A program made the position numbers and the translations under genes. This document shows, in pieces, positions 33,555 through 41,581 of a stretch of DNA of 64,000 bases. The stretch is taken from positions 1,240,001 through 1,304,000 of the forward strand of contig JADJWI010000003.1 in the NCBI GenBank assembly GCA_016716435.1, read 5' to 3'. The notes under the pieces were generated by a model. It was not told where the DNA came from and did not search any database. It saw only the letters and a program-made list of their open reading frames with translations. The number at the start of each line of letters is the position of its first letter. The first letter of the stretch is position 1. The stretch comes from Acidobacteriota bacterium (GTDB lineage: Bacteria; Acidobacteriota; Blastocatellia; Pyrinomonadales; Pyrinomonadaceae).

Positions 33555-36203
33555 ATGCATATAAAGCGGATACAACTCGAGAACATCAAATCGCACCTCG
33601 AGGCGGTGTTCGATTTCGAGCGCGGGACGACGGCCATTTCCGGCGAGAACGGAGCGGGCAAAACTACACTGATCGAGGCCGCGGCGTGGGTTTTGTTCGA
33701 TGTTCTCGACTATAAGAAGGACGACTTCGTCAGCCGCGGAGCCAAGAAGGGCAATGCCCGCGTGACCATCGAGAGCGGGCTCGACGAACGAGAATACGTT
33801 ATCTATCGCGACACCGGAACGGGATATTACGTCTATGACCCGCAGCTTGAAACGCGGATCGCAGAAAAGAAAGAGGATGTCAGCCGCTTCCTTCGCAAAC
33901 ATCTCGCCGTCGAGCCGGGCACGGACATCGAGATGCTCTACAAGCATGCGATCGGCGTTCCGCAGGGGACGTTCACGGCGATCTTTTTGGCGACAGCTGC
34001 TGAGCGAAAGCGGACTTTTGACGTATTGCTCAAGGTCGAGGAATACCGCCGCGGTGCGGAAGAACTACTGAAGACGCAGCGTTTTGTCGAATCCCGCATC
34101 GGTGTGATCGACAACAAGGCCTCGCGGTTCGAAGGTGAGCTTGCCCGGGCCGATTCAGTAGCCGAGGAACTTGCGGCGACGGAGATCTTGCTCAGGGAAC
34201 TGAAACAGCAGGTCGACGAGCTTCGCCGAAAGGAAGATGAAGCGAAGAAGCGGGTCGCCGAACTTGAAGAAGCGAAGGACCGCTTTGACAAGGCCGCGAA
34301 GGAGAAAGAGGTCGCGGAATCGGAACGCGGGCGTGCGGAACTGATACTTAAACAGGCCGAGGCCGAATTTGAACGGGCAAGAGAATCTTCAACAAAGATC
34401 GACGCCGTAAGAGAAGCCGCCGGCCGGCATCGCGAGGCTCTGAAGCAACTCGCCGAGCTTGAACGCGAACGCGGAGTTCGGGATGGGATCAAGGCGGAGC
34501 TTGCAAAGGTCGAAACCGCGGAAGCCGCGATTAAGATCGAGGAGCGGCACACGCGGGCCGAGATCCTATCTATCGAGAATGCTCACCGCGAACTCACCGA
34601 GCTTCGCCCAAAGGCTGAAGAACAGATCAGCTTCGAGAAAGAACTTGCCGCCGCACGCGAGGAGCTTTCGGGGCTTAGGGCAGTTGCAAAGCAGGTTGAG
34701 GCGGCCGAAGAGAGGCTCCGTCGGTTGCGGGCTTCATACAAGTCGGCAGAGGAAGAGCTTGAAAAGGCACGTGCCAAGGCCGCCGGCGCCGAGAATGCCG
34801 AAACGCTCGAAGTACGCGACTCAGAGATAACCGCCGAGCTTGCAAGGCTCAATGCCGAGCTTGAACGCGACGAAAAGTTTCAGGCCGAGATCAGGAACGG
34901 CCTGTGCCCGATATTGAGCGAGAAGTGCCTGAACCTGAAGCCTGGGCAAACGCTCGATGGGTTTCTTGTCGATCAATTTGCCGAGCTTCGAACCGCGATC
35001 GACCGCTTCGGCCGTGAACGGACGGAACTTCGGGCAGGCCTTGCCAAAGCAAAGACGGCCGAGCGTTTTGCCGTCCAGGTGCCGACGCTCGAACGGCGTT
35101 TCGCAGAGGTTAAGGAAGAAGGCGTTCGGCTGGCTGCGGAACGCGACGAGCTTAGATCGAAGCTCGAGCAGCTTCCGGCCGCGGAGGCAAAGGTAACGGA
35201 GATCGAGGCGAGGCTCGACCAGCTCGGCGATCCGCGTTCCCGCATCCGTCCGCTTGAGGCGTTGCTCGCCCGTGAGACGGAAGTGCGAGAGAGCGTGACC
35301 AAGATCGAGAGCAACATGGAGCGGCTCGAGAGCGAGCGAAGGTTGTTTGTTGAGCAACTCGATGACTTTGTGAAACTCGACGCCGACCTGCAAACCGCAA
35401 CGGCCGAACGCGACGCGACCGAAGAGGCTTACCGCACGTTCATCGCATTTGAGCAGGCCGCTAAGGACCTGCCGCGGCTCGAAGATGCTTTTCGTGATGC
35501 AGTTACTGCTTTCGAAAAGGCGAGCGAGCAAGCGTCCGCTGCGGTCGCGGCATTTGAAGAGGCAACGCGTGGCTATGACCCCGAGGCACACGCTGCCGCC
35601 GGTGCAGAGCTTGGAGGCATTCAACGCGATATGGCCGGCGTCGAAGTGCGGATAGAGAGTGCGGAAAAGCGGCTTGCGGCACTTAATTCCGAGTCTGGGC
35701 GGTTGGCGGAGATAAGGAAAGAGCTTTCCGCCGAACTGCAGGAAAAGGAGCGGCAGGAGAAAATACTTGAAACGACGGTCTTCATCCGCGATACTCTAAA
35801 GGAAGCCGCACCGCTCGTAGCCCGAAACTACGTTTTTCACGTCTCAGCCGAGGCCAACCGCATCTTTCGCGAGGTCGGCGGAAATGCCGAGCGGACGCTT
35901 CGCTGGGGCGAGGACTACGGCGTTTATGTGGAAGAGGGCGGCCACGAGCGGCCATTCATCAGCCTTTCGGGCGGCGAGCAGATGTCGGCGGCTCTTGCCG
36001 TAAGGCTGGCGTTGCTGAAGCAATTGTCCGATATCCGCATCGCCTTTTTTGACGAGCCGACGACCAATATGGACGCCGAGCGGCGGGAGAACCTCGCCAT
36101 GCAGATCGGACAGATCACACACTTCGACCAGCTATTTGTGATCTCGCATGATGATACTTTTGAAGGGTATCTGGACCACGAGATCACCGTTGAGGGTCAA
36201 TGA
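33555..36203 (+). CDS. SMC/Rad50-like coiled-coil ATPase (SbcC type)
   Basis: 882 residues from ATG 33555 (a TTG just upstream is also in frame). The N-terminal ATPase half has a Walker A (SGENGAGKTTLIEAAAW, near 30). Long heptad coiled coils run from about 180 to 780, broken near the middle by a hook region with CPILSEKCLNL. The C-terminal half has the ABC signature ISLSGGEQMSAALAVRLALLKQ and Walker B IRIAFFDEPTTNMD, then VISHDDTFEG. Resembles SbcC/Rad50, which with SbcD/Mre11 processes DNA ends, but no SbcD gene is adjacent. The hook is CX6C, not the usual CXXC. Its last codons overlap the next gene. Confidence 0.85.
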   Translation: MHIKRIQLENIKSHLEAVFDFERGTTAISGENGAGKTTLIEAAAWVLFDVLDYKKDDFVSRGAKKGNARVTIESGLDEREYVIYRDTGTGYYVYDPQLETRIAEKKEDVSRFLRKHLAVEPGTDIEMLYKHAIGVPQGTFTAIFLATAAERKRTFDVLLKVEEYRRGAEELLKTQRFVESRIGVIDNKASRFEGELARADSVAEELAATEILLRELKQQVDELRRKEDEAKKRVAELEEAKDRFDKAAKEKEVAESERGRAELILKQAEAEFERARESSTKIDAVREAAGRHREALKQLAELERERGVRDGIKAELAKVETAEAAIKIEERHTRAEILSIENAHRELTELRPKAEEQISFEKELAAAREELSGLRAVAKQVEAAEERLRRLRASYKSAEEELEKARAKAAGAENAETLEVRDSEITAELARLNAELERDEKFQAEIRNGLCPILSEKCLNLKPGQTLDGFLVDQFAELRTAIDRFGRERTELRAGLAKAKTAERFAVQVPTLERRFAEVKEEGVRLAAERDELRSKLEQLPAAEAKVTEIEARLDQLGDPRSRIRPLEALLARETEVRESVTKIESNMERLESERRLFVEQLDDFVKLDADLQTATAERDATEEAYRTFIAFEQAAKDLPRLEDAFRDAVTAFEKASEQASAAVAAFEEATRGYDPEAHAAAGAELGGIQRDMAGVEVRIESAEKRLAALNSESGRLAEIRKELSAELQEKERQEKILETTVFIRDTLKEAAPLVARNYVFHVSAEANRIFREVGGNAERTLRWGEDYGVYVEEGGHERPFISLSGGEQMSAALAVRLALLKQLSDIRIAFFDEPTTNMDAERRENLAMQIGQITHFDQLFVISHDDTFEGYLDHEITVEGQ

Positions 36204-36517
36204 AATATCCGGTGTTTTGGAGCGTTTTCTTGGTTGTTTTGTCGCTATTTGTTGCGGCGAACGCCATTGATTTCTTTTCGGAACGTGACCGATACTATGC
36301 ATACCTGGAGGAACAGAGGATGGTTTGGGCAGGTGCGTGGTCATGGGGTTTCCCATTCCCGACGGCGATGGAAGGTGTGGGACCTCCCGAAAATATTCAT
36401 CGTATGATCATGCCGGGGGCTGGACTCAACTTGATCATCGCGCTTGCCGTTTCCGGCATGTTAGGTGTCGCGGCGGAAAGCGCTTTCTACAAGCTGAAAG
36501 ACGGCCTGAATAGCTGA
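36200..36517 (+). CDS. Small membrane protein (paralogue 1 of 3)
   Basis: 105 residues with two hydrophobic segments (residues about 5-22 and 78-95) and a central WSWGFPFPTA motif. Starts with an ATGA overlap at the SMC gene stop, so it is coupled to it. Two similar small genes follow at 36629 and 37024. All three share a W/F-G-x-PF element followed by an N-centred second helix. No family recognised. Confidence 0.65.
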   Translation: MKYPVFWSVFLVVLSLFVAANAIDFFSERDRYYAYLEEQRMVWAGAWSWGFPFPTAMEGVGPPENIHRMIMPGAGLNLIIALAVSGMLGVAAESAFYKLKDGLNS

Positions 36518-36538
36518 CGATTGATAAGTGATGAAAGA
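36511..36538. repeat. Short heptamer run G
   Basis: TAGCTGA, CGATTGA, TAAGTGA, TGAAAGA: 7-base units sharing TGA in phase, spanning the stop codon of the small membrane protein gene. Weak on its own; similar runs occur elsewhere. Confidence 0.3.
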
Positions 36539-36548
36539 AAGCCTCTCG

Positions 36549-36623
36549 AATAAGCTATTTGTGATCTCGCGTGATGATACGTTCGAAGGGTATTTGGATC
36601 ATGAGCTGAGGGTTGGGATGTAA
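36549..36623 (+). pseudogene. Duplicated 3'-end remnant of the SMC gene
   Basis: Translates NKLFVISRDDTFEGYLDHELRV, nearly the same as the last residues of the SMC ATPase (QLFVISHDDTFEGYLDHEITV at 36130-36203), at about the same DNA similarity, and ends in its own TAA at 36621. It has no start or ATPase domain. It marks the edge of a tandem duplication that also copied the small membrane gene. Confidence 0.85.
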
Positions 36624-36628
36624 GTTCT

Positions 36629-36901
36629 ATGCCAGAGCGTCGGTCACAATTGCAATATCTAGGACTCGTTGTCTCGCTTTCGCTTGTTCTAGCAGCAAAC
36701 CTTGTGAGTTACATGGTCAACCGGGATTGTTTCGACGTGGAATGCACTTATATTTTCGGTTTCCCCTTTCCGGTTTATCATCACGGCACCTTCTTGCATC
36801 TCGACGATATTTTGTGGACTGGCGTCATGTTGAATGTTCTGGTAGCTATCGTCCTAGGCTTGGGAGTTTCATGGGTGATCGGACGTTTTTTGCGTAGATG
36901 A
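36629..36901 (+). CDS. Small membrane protein (paralogue 2 of 3)
   Basis: 90 residues with two hydrophobic segments (about 10-28 and 62-82) and a YIFGFPFPVYH motif in the middle, corresponding to WSWGFPFP of the first copy. The second helix begins VMLNVLVAIVLGLG like NLIIALAVSGMLG. It lies 5 bases after the SMC remnant, mirroring the original SMC-membrane gene order, which supports duplication. Function unknown. Confidence 0.65.
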   Translation: MPERRSQLQYLGLVVSLSLVLAANLVSYMVNRDCFDVECTYIFGFPFPVYHHGTFLHLDDILWTGVMLNVLVAIVLGLGVSWVIGRFLRR

Positions 36902-36978
36902 GAAATATCATCATAGTCTGCGTATTTTCGATCGTGGGCTTGGGAGTTCTAGAGCCGAGTCCAGTAGTAAAAGAATAG
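36898..36978 (+). CDS. Possible 26-residue hydrophobic peptide
   Basis: Very short frame starting with an ATGA overlap at the previous stop: MRNIIIVCVFSIVGLGVLEP plus six residues, then TAG. It includes a 12-base copy (GGCTTGGGAGTT) of sequence found 80 bases upstream. Either a coupled micropeptide or a fragment left by the local duplications; not firm. Confidence 0.3.
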   Translation: MRNIIIVCVFSIVGLGVLEPSPVVKE

Positions 36979-37023
36979 TTCTTTGTTGGTGATGGTTGAG
37001 AAACCAACGGCGTGACTGGATTG

Positions 37024-37311
37024 ATGGCAAACCTTTATGACAGCAAGTTTAAGGTTGGCGTTTGGATAAGTCTCTGCATCTGGTTTGTTGTGAACATCGT
37101 GAATCTCCAGCTTTCCCGGCTGGATTGGGAGGAGAACGGACTGAAGTTTTCGTCGTCGTCGGGTCAGGAGTTTGATTGGGGCGTCCCGTTTAATTGGACG
37201 GATGCTTGGGGATTCGTCCTGAATTCGGTCGTTATCGCTGTTACAAGCATAGTTATTGGCCATCTTACCCGTACAATTTGGGAGCGATTCGTAGAGAAGG
37301 GAGAAGAGTGA
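37024..37311 (+). CDS. Small membrane protein (paralogue 3 of 3)
   Basis: 95 residues from ATG 37024 (a GTG at 37012 is also open). Two hydrophobic segments flank an FDWGVPFNWTDAW motif, the same layout as the two upstream copies. Its stop overlaps the GTG start of the RNase HI gene (GTGA). Divergent from the other copies but recognisable. Function unknown. Confidence 0.6.
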   Translation: MANLYDSKFKVGVWISLCIWFVVNIVNLQLSRLDWEENGLKFSSSSGQEFDWGVPFNWTDAWGFVLNSVVIAVTSIVIGHLTRTIWERFVEKGEE

Positions 37312-37765
37312 AAGAAGTAACATTAGTTTGTGACGGTTCGAGCCTTGGCAACGGAAGGGAAATCCGCGTGCCGCGGCGGTGGCTGTTTTGGGGTTCAAGG
37401 GCTATTGGAAGGCTTTTGGCGAATATCTCGGCAGTGCGACGAATCAGCAGTCTGAAATAGCCGCGGCGGCGCTTGGGCTTGAAAATTTGTCGGAGCCCTG
37501 CAAGGTCCGGCTGTTCTCTGATTCGCGTTACGTTATCGAGACGATGGGCGGCACATGGAAGCGAAAGACCAATCAGGATTGGTGGCGGCGGCTTGATAAG
37601 GCGGCGGCCCGTCATGAGATAGAATGGCAGTGGATAAAGGGCCACGCCGGCCATGAGGTGCAGGAAGTGGCCGATACCGCGGCTCGCCAGATAGCAAAAA
37701 TAGGAAAGGTCGAAGGTGACTACCTTGATGAACTCGTAGCCGAGCTTGGAGTAATGGAGATCTGA
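37308..37765 (+). CDS. rnhA: Ribonuclease HI, frameshifted
   Basis: The RNase HI sequence is split over two frames. The first reads VKEVTLVCDGSSLGNG with catalytic Asp in CDGS. The second, from about 37358, reads GNPRAAAVAVLGFKGYWKAF and has the catalytic Glu (NQQSEIAA), the third acid (FSDSRYV) and the last Asp (VADTAARQ). One base is missing in a G-run near 37357-37359: GGAAGGGAAAT would need GGGG to stay in frame. All catalytic residues survive, so this is either a very recent frameshift or a sequencing error. GTG start overlaps the previous stop. RNase HI removes RNA from RNA-DNA hybrids. Confidence 0.75.
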
Positions 37766-37805
37766 ACTTTTTTCGCCGGCCAGTGTCTTACCGCCCGAAC
37801 AATTG

Positions 37806-39770
37806 ATGACCCCCGCAGTACGCATTTCACCGCCAATATCTCTCTGCTTCATTCTGATCGCGGCGGCAGTTTCCGCATTCGGGCAGGTCTCGGCCCGCGG
37901 CTGGGTCTGGCAAAATCCGCTTCCGCAGGGCAATCAACTCGTCGCCATCCATTTCGCAAATGACAAGCTGACTGGGTACGCCGTCGGCCCGAACCGCACG
38001 ATCCTCCGCACACGCGATGGCGGCTTTTCGTGGTCGGCGTCGGTCGGTTCGGATGATGCGGTGCTCAATGGCGTCTTCGCCCGCGACGATCGCAACGCGG
38101 TGGTCGTCGGTGCCCGCGGGACGATCTTTTTTACTGAAAACTCGGGGAGCGACTGGCGCCCGTCGCGGCACGAAAGCCGCGAGCATTTCTACGATGTTTC
38201 ATTCTCCGGCGAGCAGATGAAGTTTGGCTGGGCGGTCGGCAGCAACGGAGCGGTTCTTCGCTCGGCGGATGGCGGCCTTAGCTGGCAAGCGGTCGATGCC
38301 AAAACAAGCGCGCAGTTGGTTTCGGTCTCTTCGTATGGCGACGTGACGGCCGCGTTCGTCTCCGCCGAGGGAAGCGTTCATTTCACGGGAGATGGCGGCG
38401 CGGCCTGGAGCGTCGAGCGTCCGTGCGGGCCGCTTGCGGCGACCGGCGTCTCGGTGCTTGATGCCAAAGAGGCGGTTGCGATCGGCCGCTCGGGCTGTAT
38501 TGCCCGCACTACGGATGCCGGAACGACTTGGCAAAGAGTGAATGCCTACTCGCGTGCCGATATGCTCTCGGTCTGCTTTTCGGATGAGAAACGCGGCTCG
38601 GTAACGGATGCAAATGGCGCTGTTTGGCTGACCGGCGACGGCGGCGTTACGTGGCTGCCCTTCGCAGTCCGCACCGATCCGCGGCTCGGCTCGATCCACA
38701 TGGCCGACCGATTCACGGGCTGGGCCGTCGGTGAGAACGGATTGATCATCCGCACCGACGACGGCGGATATAGCTGGCAGCGGCTTTCCGAGGGCGGCCG
38801 CGATGACGTCAACGACCTCTTTTTTCTCGATGACAGCGTCGGCATTGCGGCCGGTTCACGCGGGCGGCTTTGGTTGACAAATAGCGGCGGCGAGCGGTGG
38901 CTGCCGGTCTTTTCGGGGACGGAATCGAGCCTTCATTCGGTCTTCTTTTTTGACGGGCTTCGCGGCTGGGCGGTCGGCGATAAAGGTGCGGTCGTCCGGA
39001 CGATAAACGGCGGGGCGAGTTGGGGGCCGGGCGTTTCAGGAACGACCGCGGATCTTTTCGGCGTGGTCTTTGTCAATGAGCGGGTCGGATTTGCGGTCGG
39101 TGCGGATGGGACGATCATTAAGACAACCTCTGCCGGTGCTTACTGGGAACGCATTGAGACGGGAACGCGGGCATGGCTTGAGGATCTGGATTTTATCAAT
39201 GAACGTGTCGGCGTGGCGGTCGGCGACCGCGGCACGGTTCTCGTTACGCAGGACGGCGGCGAGACCTGGACGCCTTTTCGGACCAACCTCCGCGAGAGCC
39301 TCAACTCGATCAGCTTTGCCGATGAAAAGACGGGCGTAATCGTCGGTTCGCGGGGCACGATTCTCGTTACTGAAGATGGCGGGCTTAGCTGGCGGAGCGA
39401 GGAAACGGCGATCGAGGCAAATCTTTTTGCCGTCACAGCTTTCGCCTCGCGTTCGGCGATCGCGGTCGGCGAGAATGGCTCGGTCGTAGTTACGAGCGAT
39501 GGCGGCCGGACATGGCAATCACAGCTCGGGGTCACGAATAAATTGCTGCAAGCTGTCGTATTTCGCGGCGGAAAGAACCTTTGGGTCGGCGGAAGCGGCG
39601 GAGCGATCCTGAAACGGACGGAGAACTTGTCGCCCTCGGGCCTGCAGTCGCCTCGCGTGCCGCCGATCCTTCGCGATGGAACGCGGACGCGTCCCGTTTT
39701 GCGTCAGCCGCTGGTTCCCGTCACCGACGACGGCGACATCGAGCCCGCACGGCGTCCGGCCGAGCCTTAA
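37806..39770 (+). CDS. Secreted Ycf48-like BNR beta-propeller protein
   Basis: 654 residues from ATG 37806 with a signal peptide (about 1-31). At least a dozen repeats fit the Ycf48/BNR pattern, e.g. GYAVGPNRTILRTRDGGFSW, GWAVGSNGAVLRSADGGLSW, GVAVGDRGTVLVTQDGGETW. Ycf48 helps assemble photosystem II in phototrophs; in other bacteria such proteins are of unknown function. The C-terminus (after about 600) is Pro/Arg-rich. Probably exported. Confidence 0.83.
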   Translation: MTPAVRISPPISLCFILIAAAVSAFGQVSARGWVWQNPLPQGNQLVAIHFANDKLTGYAVGPNRTILRTRDGGFSWSASVGSDDAVLNGVFARDDRNAVVVGARGTIFFTENSGSDWRPSRHESREHFYDVSFSGEQMKFGWAVGSNGAVLRSADGGLSWQAVDAKTSAQLVSVSSYGDVTAAFVSAEGSVHFTGDGGAAWSVERPCGPLAATGVSVLDAKEAVAIGRSGCIARTTDAGTTWQRVNAYSRADMLSVCFSDEKRGSVTDANGAVWLTGDGGVTWLPFAVRTDPRLGSIHMADRFTGWAVGENGLIIRTDDGGYSWQRLSEGGRDDVNDLFFLDDSVGIAAGSRGRLWLTNSGGERWLPVFSGTESSLHSVFFFDGLRGWAVGDKGAVVRTINGGASWGPGVSGTTADLFGVVFVNERVGFAVGADGTIIKTTSAGAYWERIETGTRAWLEDLDFINERVGVAVGDRGTVLVTQDGGETWTPFRTNLRESLNSISFADEKTGVIVGSRGTILVTEDGGLSWRSEETAIEANLFAVTAFASRSAIAVGENGSVVVTSDGGRTWQSQLGVTNKLLQAVVFRGGKNLWVGGSGGAILKRTENLSPSGLQSPRVPPILRDGTRTRPVLRQPLVPVTDDGDIEPARRPAEP

Positions 39771-40666
39771 GTTTTGCGGATGATGGCGGCGATCCACTCG
39801 CCGGAGGTGCGGATCTCTGCGTTGTTGATCTCTCGCCGCTCCAGTTCCTGTTCGAGTTCGTCCGTCTGTTCAGTCAGAACCCCTGAAAGGATAAGTGTAC
39901 TGTTTGTCTTCGAAAGCAGGAGATCGAGGAGCGGCTTGATGACGTCGATGGTGAGGTTTGCGACGACCAAATCCGCAGGTTCACTTTCTTTGGTGATGCT
40001 GCCAACGTAAAAGTCGATCGCCTCACCGACCTCGTTCAACCCGGCATTATCCCGAGCGATATCGATCGAACCTACGTCGAGGTCGCACCCGACGAGCCGC
40101 GGCATCTCTTGCCCTTCAGCCGCATTCATTTTTGCGGTGGCTATGGCGAGAATTCCGGTGCCGGTGCCGACGTCGAACAGCGTCTCGCCTGGGCGATAGA
40201 TCTCACCGATGGCCTCAATGCAAAGTTGAGTGGTCGCGTGCGTTCCGGTGCCGAAGGCCATGTTCGGCTCGATGTAAATTATGTGCCGTTCGGCGTCCTC
40301 AACCCTTTCCCACGGCGGCGAAACGACAAAGCGGCCGATGGTTGTCGGCTTCCAGTGCTGCTTCCAGTCGTAAAGCCAATCGGTCTGGCCGATGCGTCGC
40401 CAGCCTCGGCCGCGGATGCTGTCTGCCCTGATCCCGTGGACGTGAAGGGCAAATGAGATCGCTTCCTCGACCGTCTCGTGGTCGATCTCTTGCTCAAAAT
40501 AACCCGCGATCGTCAGGTCCTCGCCCGGCTTTTTCTTGAGGCTGTTGACCTCCGACCCGAGGCAGTCTAGTTCGTTCATCGCAAATTCGATCGCCTCGGC
40601 GGCATAGCTGGCGGCCGTGACCTCGAGTGCGAACCATTCCGTCGGCTGTTGTTTTTGCTCGGTCAT
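39767..40666 (-). CDS. prmA: Ribosomal protein L11 methyltransferase
   Basis: 299 residues. SAM-binding motif LFDVGTGTGILAIATAKM near 165 and preceding GTGTHATTQLCIEAI; later VVANLTIDVIKPLLDLLL matches the PrmA DLVVANI motif. The N-terminal part fits the L11-binding domain. PrmA trimethylates ribosomal protein L11. It overlaps the era gene start region by 4 bases, so the two form an operon. Confidence 0.92.
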   Translation of the reverse strand: MTEQKQQPTEWFALEVTAASYAAEAIEFAMNELDCLGSEVNSLKKKPGEDLTIAGYFEQEIDHETVEEAISFALHVHGIRADSIRGRGWRRIGQTDWLYDWKQHWKPTTIGRFVVSPPWERVEDAERHIIYIEPNMAFGTGTHATTQLCIEAIGEIYRPGETLFDVGTGTGILAIATAKMNAAEGQEMPRLVGCDLDVGSIDIARDNAGLNEVGEAIDFYVGSITKESEPADLVVANLTIDVIKPLLDLLLSKTNSTLILSGVLTEQTDELEQELERREINNAEIRTSGEWIAAIIRKT

Positions 40667-41562
40667 TCGCTGATCCCCATGCCGCTGAGTTCGCGGTCCT
40701 TGTTTCGCCAGTCTTCGACGACCTTAACGAAAAGCTGGAGGTGGACATGCCGGCCTAAAAGTCTCTCGACATCCGCCCGTGCGGCGGTTCCGATCGCTTT
40801 GAGCTTTGCTCCGCCCTTGCCGATGATGATGCCTTTTTGCGAGGGCCGCTCGACGAAGATAGCGCAGTGGATCACGGTTCTTTCCGGGTCGGTCTCGTCC
40901 CACTTTTCCGGGACTACCGCCGTCACATACGGTATCTCTTCGCCGGTCGTGGCAAGTATCTTTTCGCGGACCATTTCGGCGACGATCATCCGCATTGGCT
41001 GGTCGGTCAGTTCGTCCTCGCCGAAAAGCGGATCGCCCTCGGGCAGATGTTCTTCGATAGCGGTGAGCAGAGCGTCTATCGCCTCGCCTCTCAGGGCCGA
41101 CGCGGGAATGATCGCGGCAAAGTCGTGTTCGTTTCTGTAAAGCTCGATCAGCGGCAGAAGCTTTTCCTTTTCACGCAGCTTATCGATCTTGTTCAAAAGC
41201 AGGATCGCGGGCTTTTCGGAACGCTTTACGAGGTCGAGGACAAAACGGTCGCCGTTGCCGGTCGTGACGGTCGCGTCGCGGATCAGGACGACGACATCGA
41301 CCGAGAGGATCGCGTCCTCGACCGCCGCCATCATTCGCCGGTTAAGTAGGTAACCGGGTTTGTGGACGCCCGGTGTGTCGATAAAAACGATCTGGCTTTC
41401 GGGCCGCGAGACGACGCCGCGGATCTTGTAGCGGGTCGTCTGCGGTTTGTTTGAGACGGCGGCGATCTTTTCGCCGACGAGGTAATTGAGCAGGGTCGAT
41501 TTTCCGGCATTCGGACGACCGATAAGGCCGACAAGTCCGCTCCGATAAGTTTTTTCGGTCAT
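40663..41562 (-). CDS. era: GTPase Era
   Basis: 299 residues. G1 GLIGRPNAGKSTLLNYLVG, G2 region TTRYKIRG, G3 FIDTPGVHKPG, G4 LLLNKIDK, and a C-terminal KH domain with IIIGKGGAKLKAIGTAARAD. Era binds 16S rRNA and assists small-subunit maturation. Same operon as prmA, which also acts on ribosomes. Full length and all motifs intact. Confidence 0.95.
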   Translation of the reverse strand: MTEKTYRSGLVGLIGRPNAGKSTLLNYLVGEKIAAVSNKPQTTRYKIRGVVSRPESQIVFIDTPGVHKPGYLLNRRMMAAVEDAILSVDVVVLIRDATVTTGNGDRFVLDLVKRSEKPAILLLNKIDKLREKEKLLPLIELYRNEHDFAAIIPASALRGEAIDALLTAIEEHLPEGDPLFGEDELTDQPMRMIVAEMVREKILATTGEEIPYVTAVVPEKWDETDPERTVIHCAIFVERPSQKGIIIGKGGAKLKAIGTAARADVERLLGRHVHLQLFVKVVEDWRNKDRELSGMGISE

Positions 41563-41581
41563 TAAATTATTGCGGCGACCG

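Noticed and set aside
37353..37362. Programmed -1 frameshift in RNase HI
   Set aside because: No X-XXY-YYZ slippery heptamer in the proper frame; a missing G in a G-run explains the split better.
33555..37765. A confirmed defence system around the SMC ATPase
   Set aside because: No nuclease, methyltransferase or toxin gene that belongs to a known system is visible; the idea is kept only as a finding to test.
37806..39770. Photosystem II assembly factor Ycf48 as true function
   Set aside because: No photosynthesis genes are present; only the repeat type is shared, so I call it Ycf48-like.
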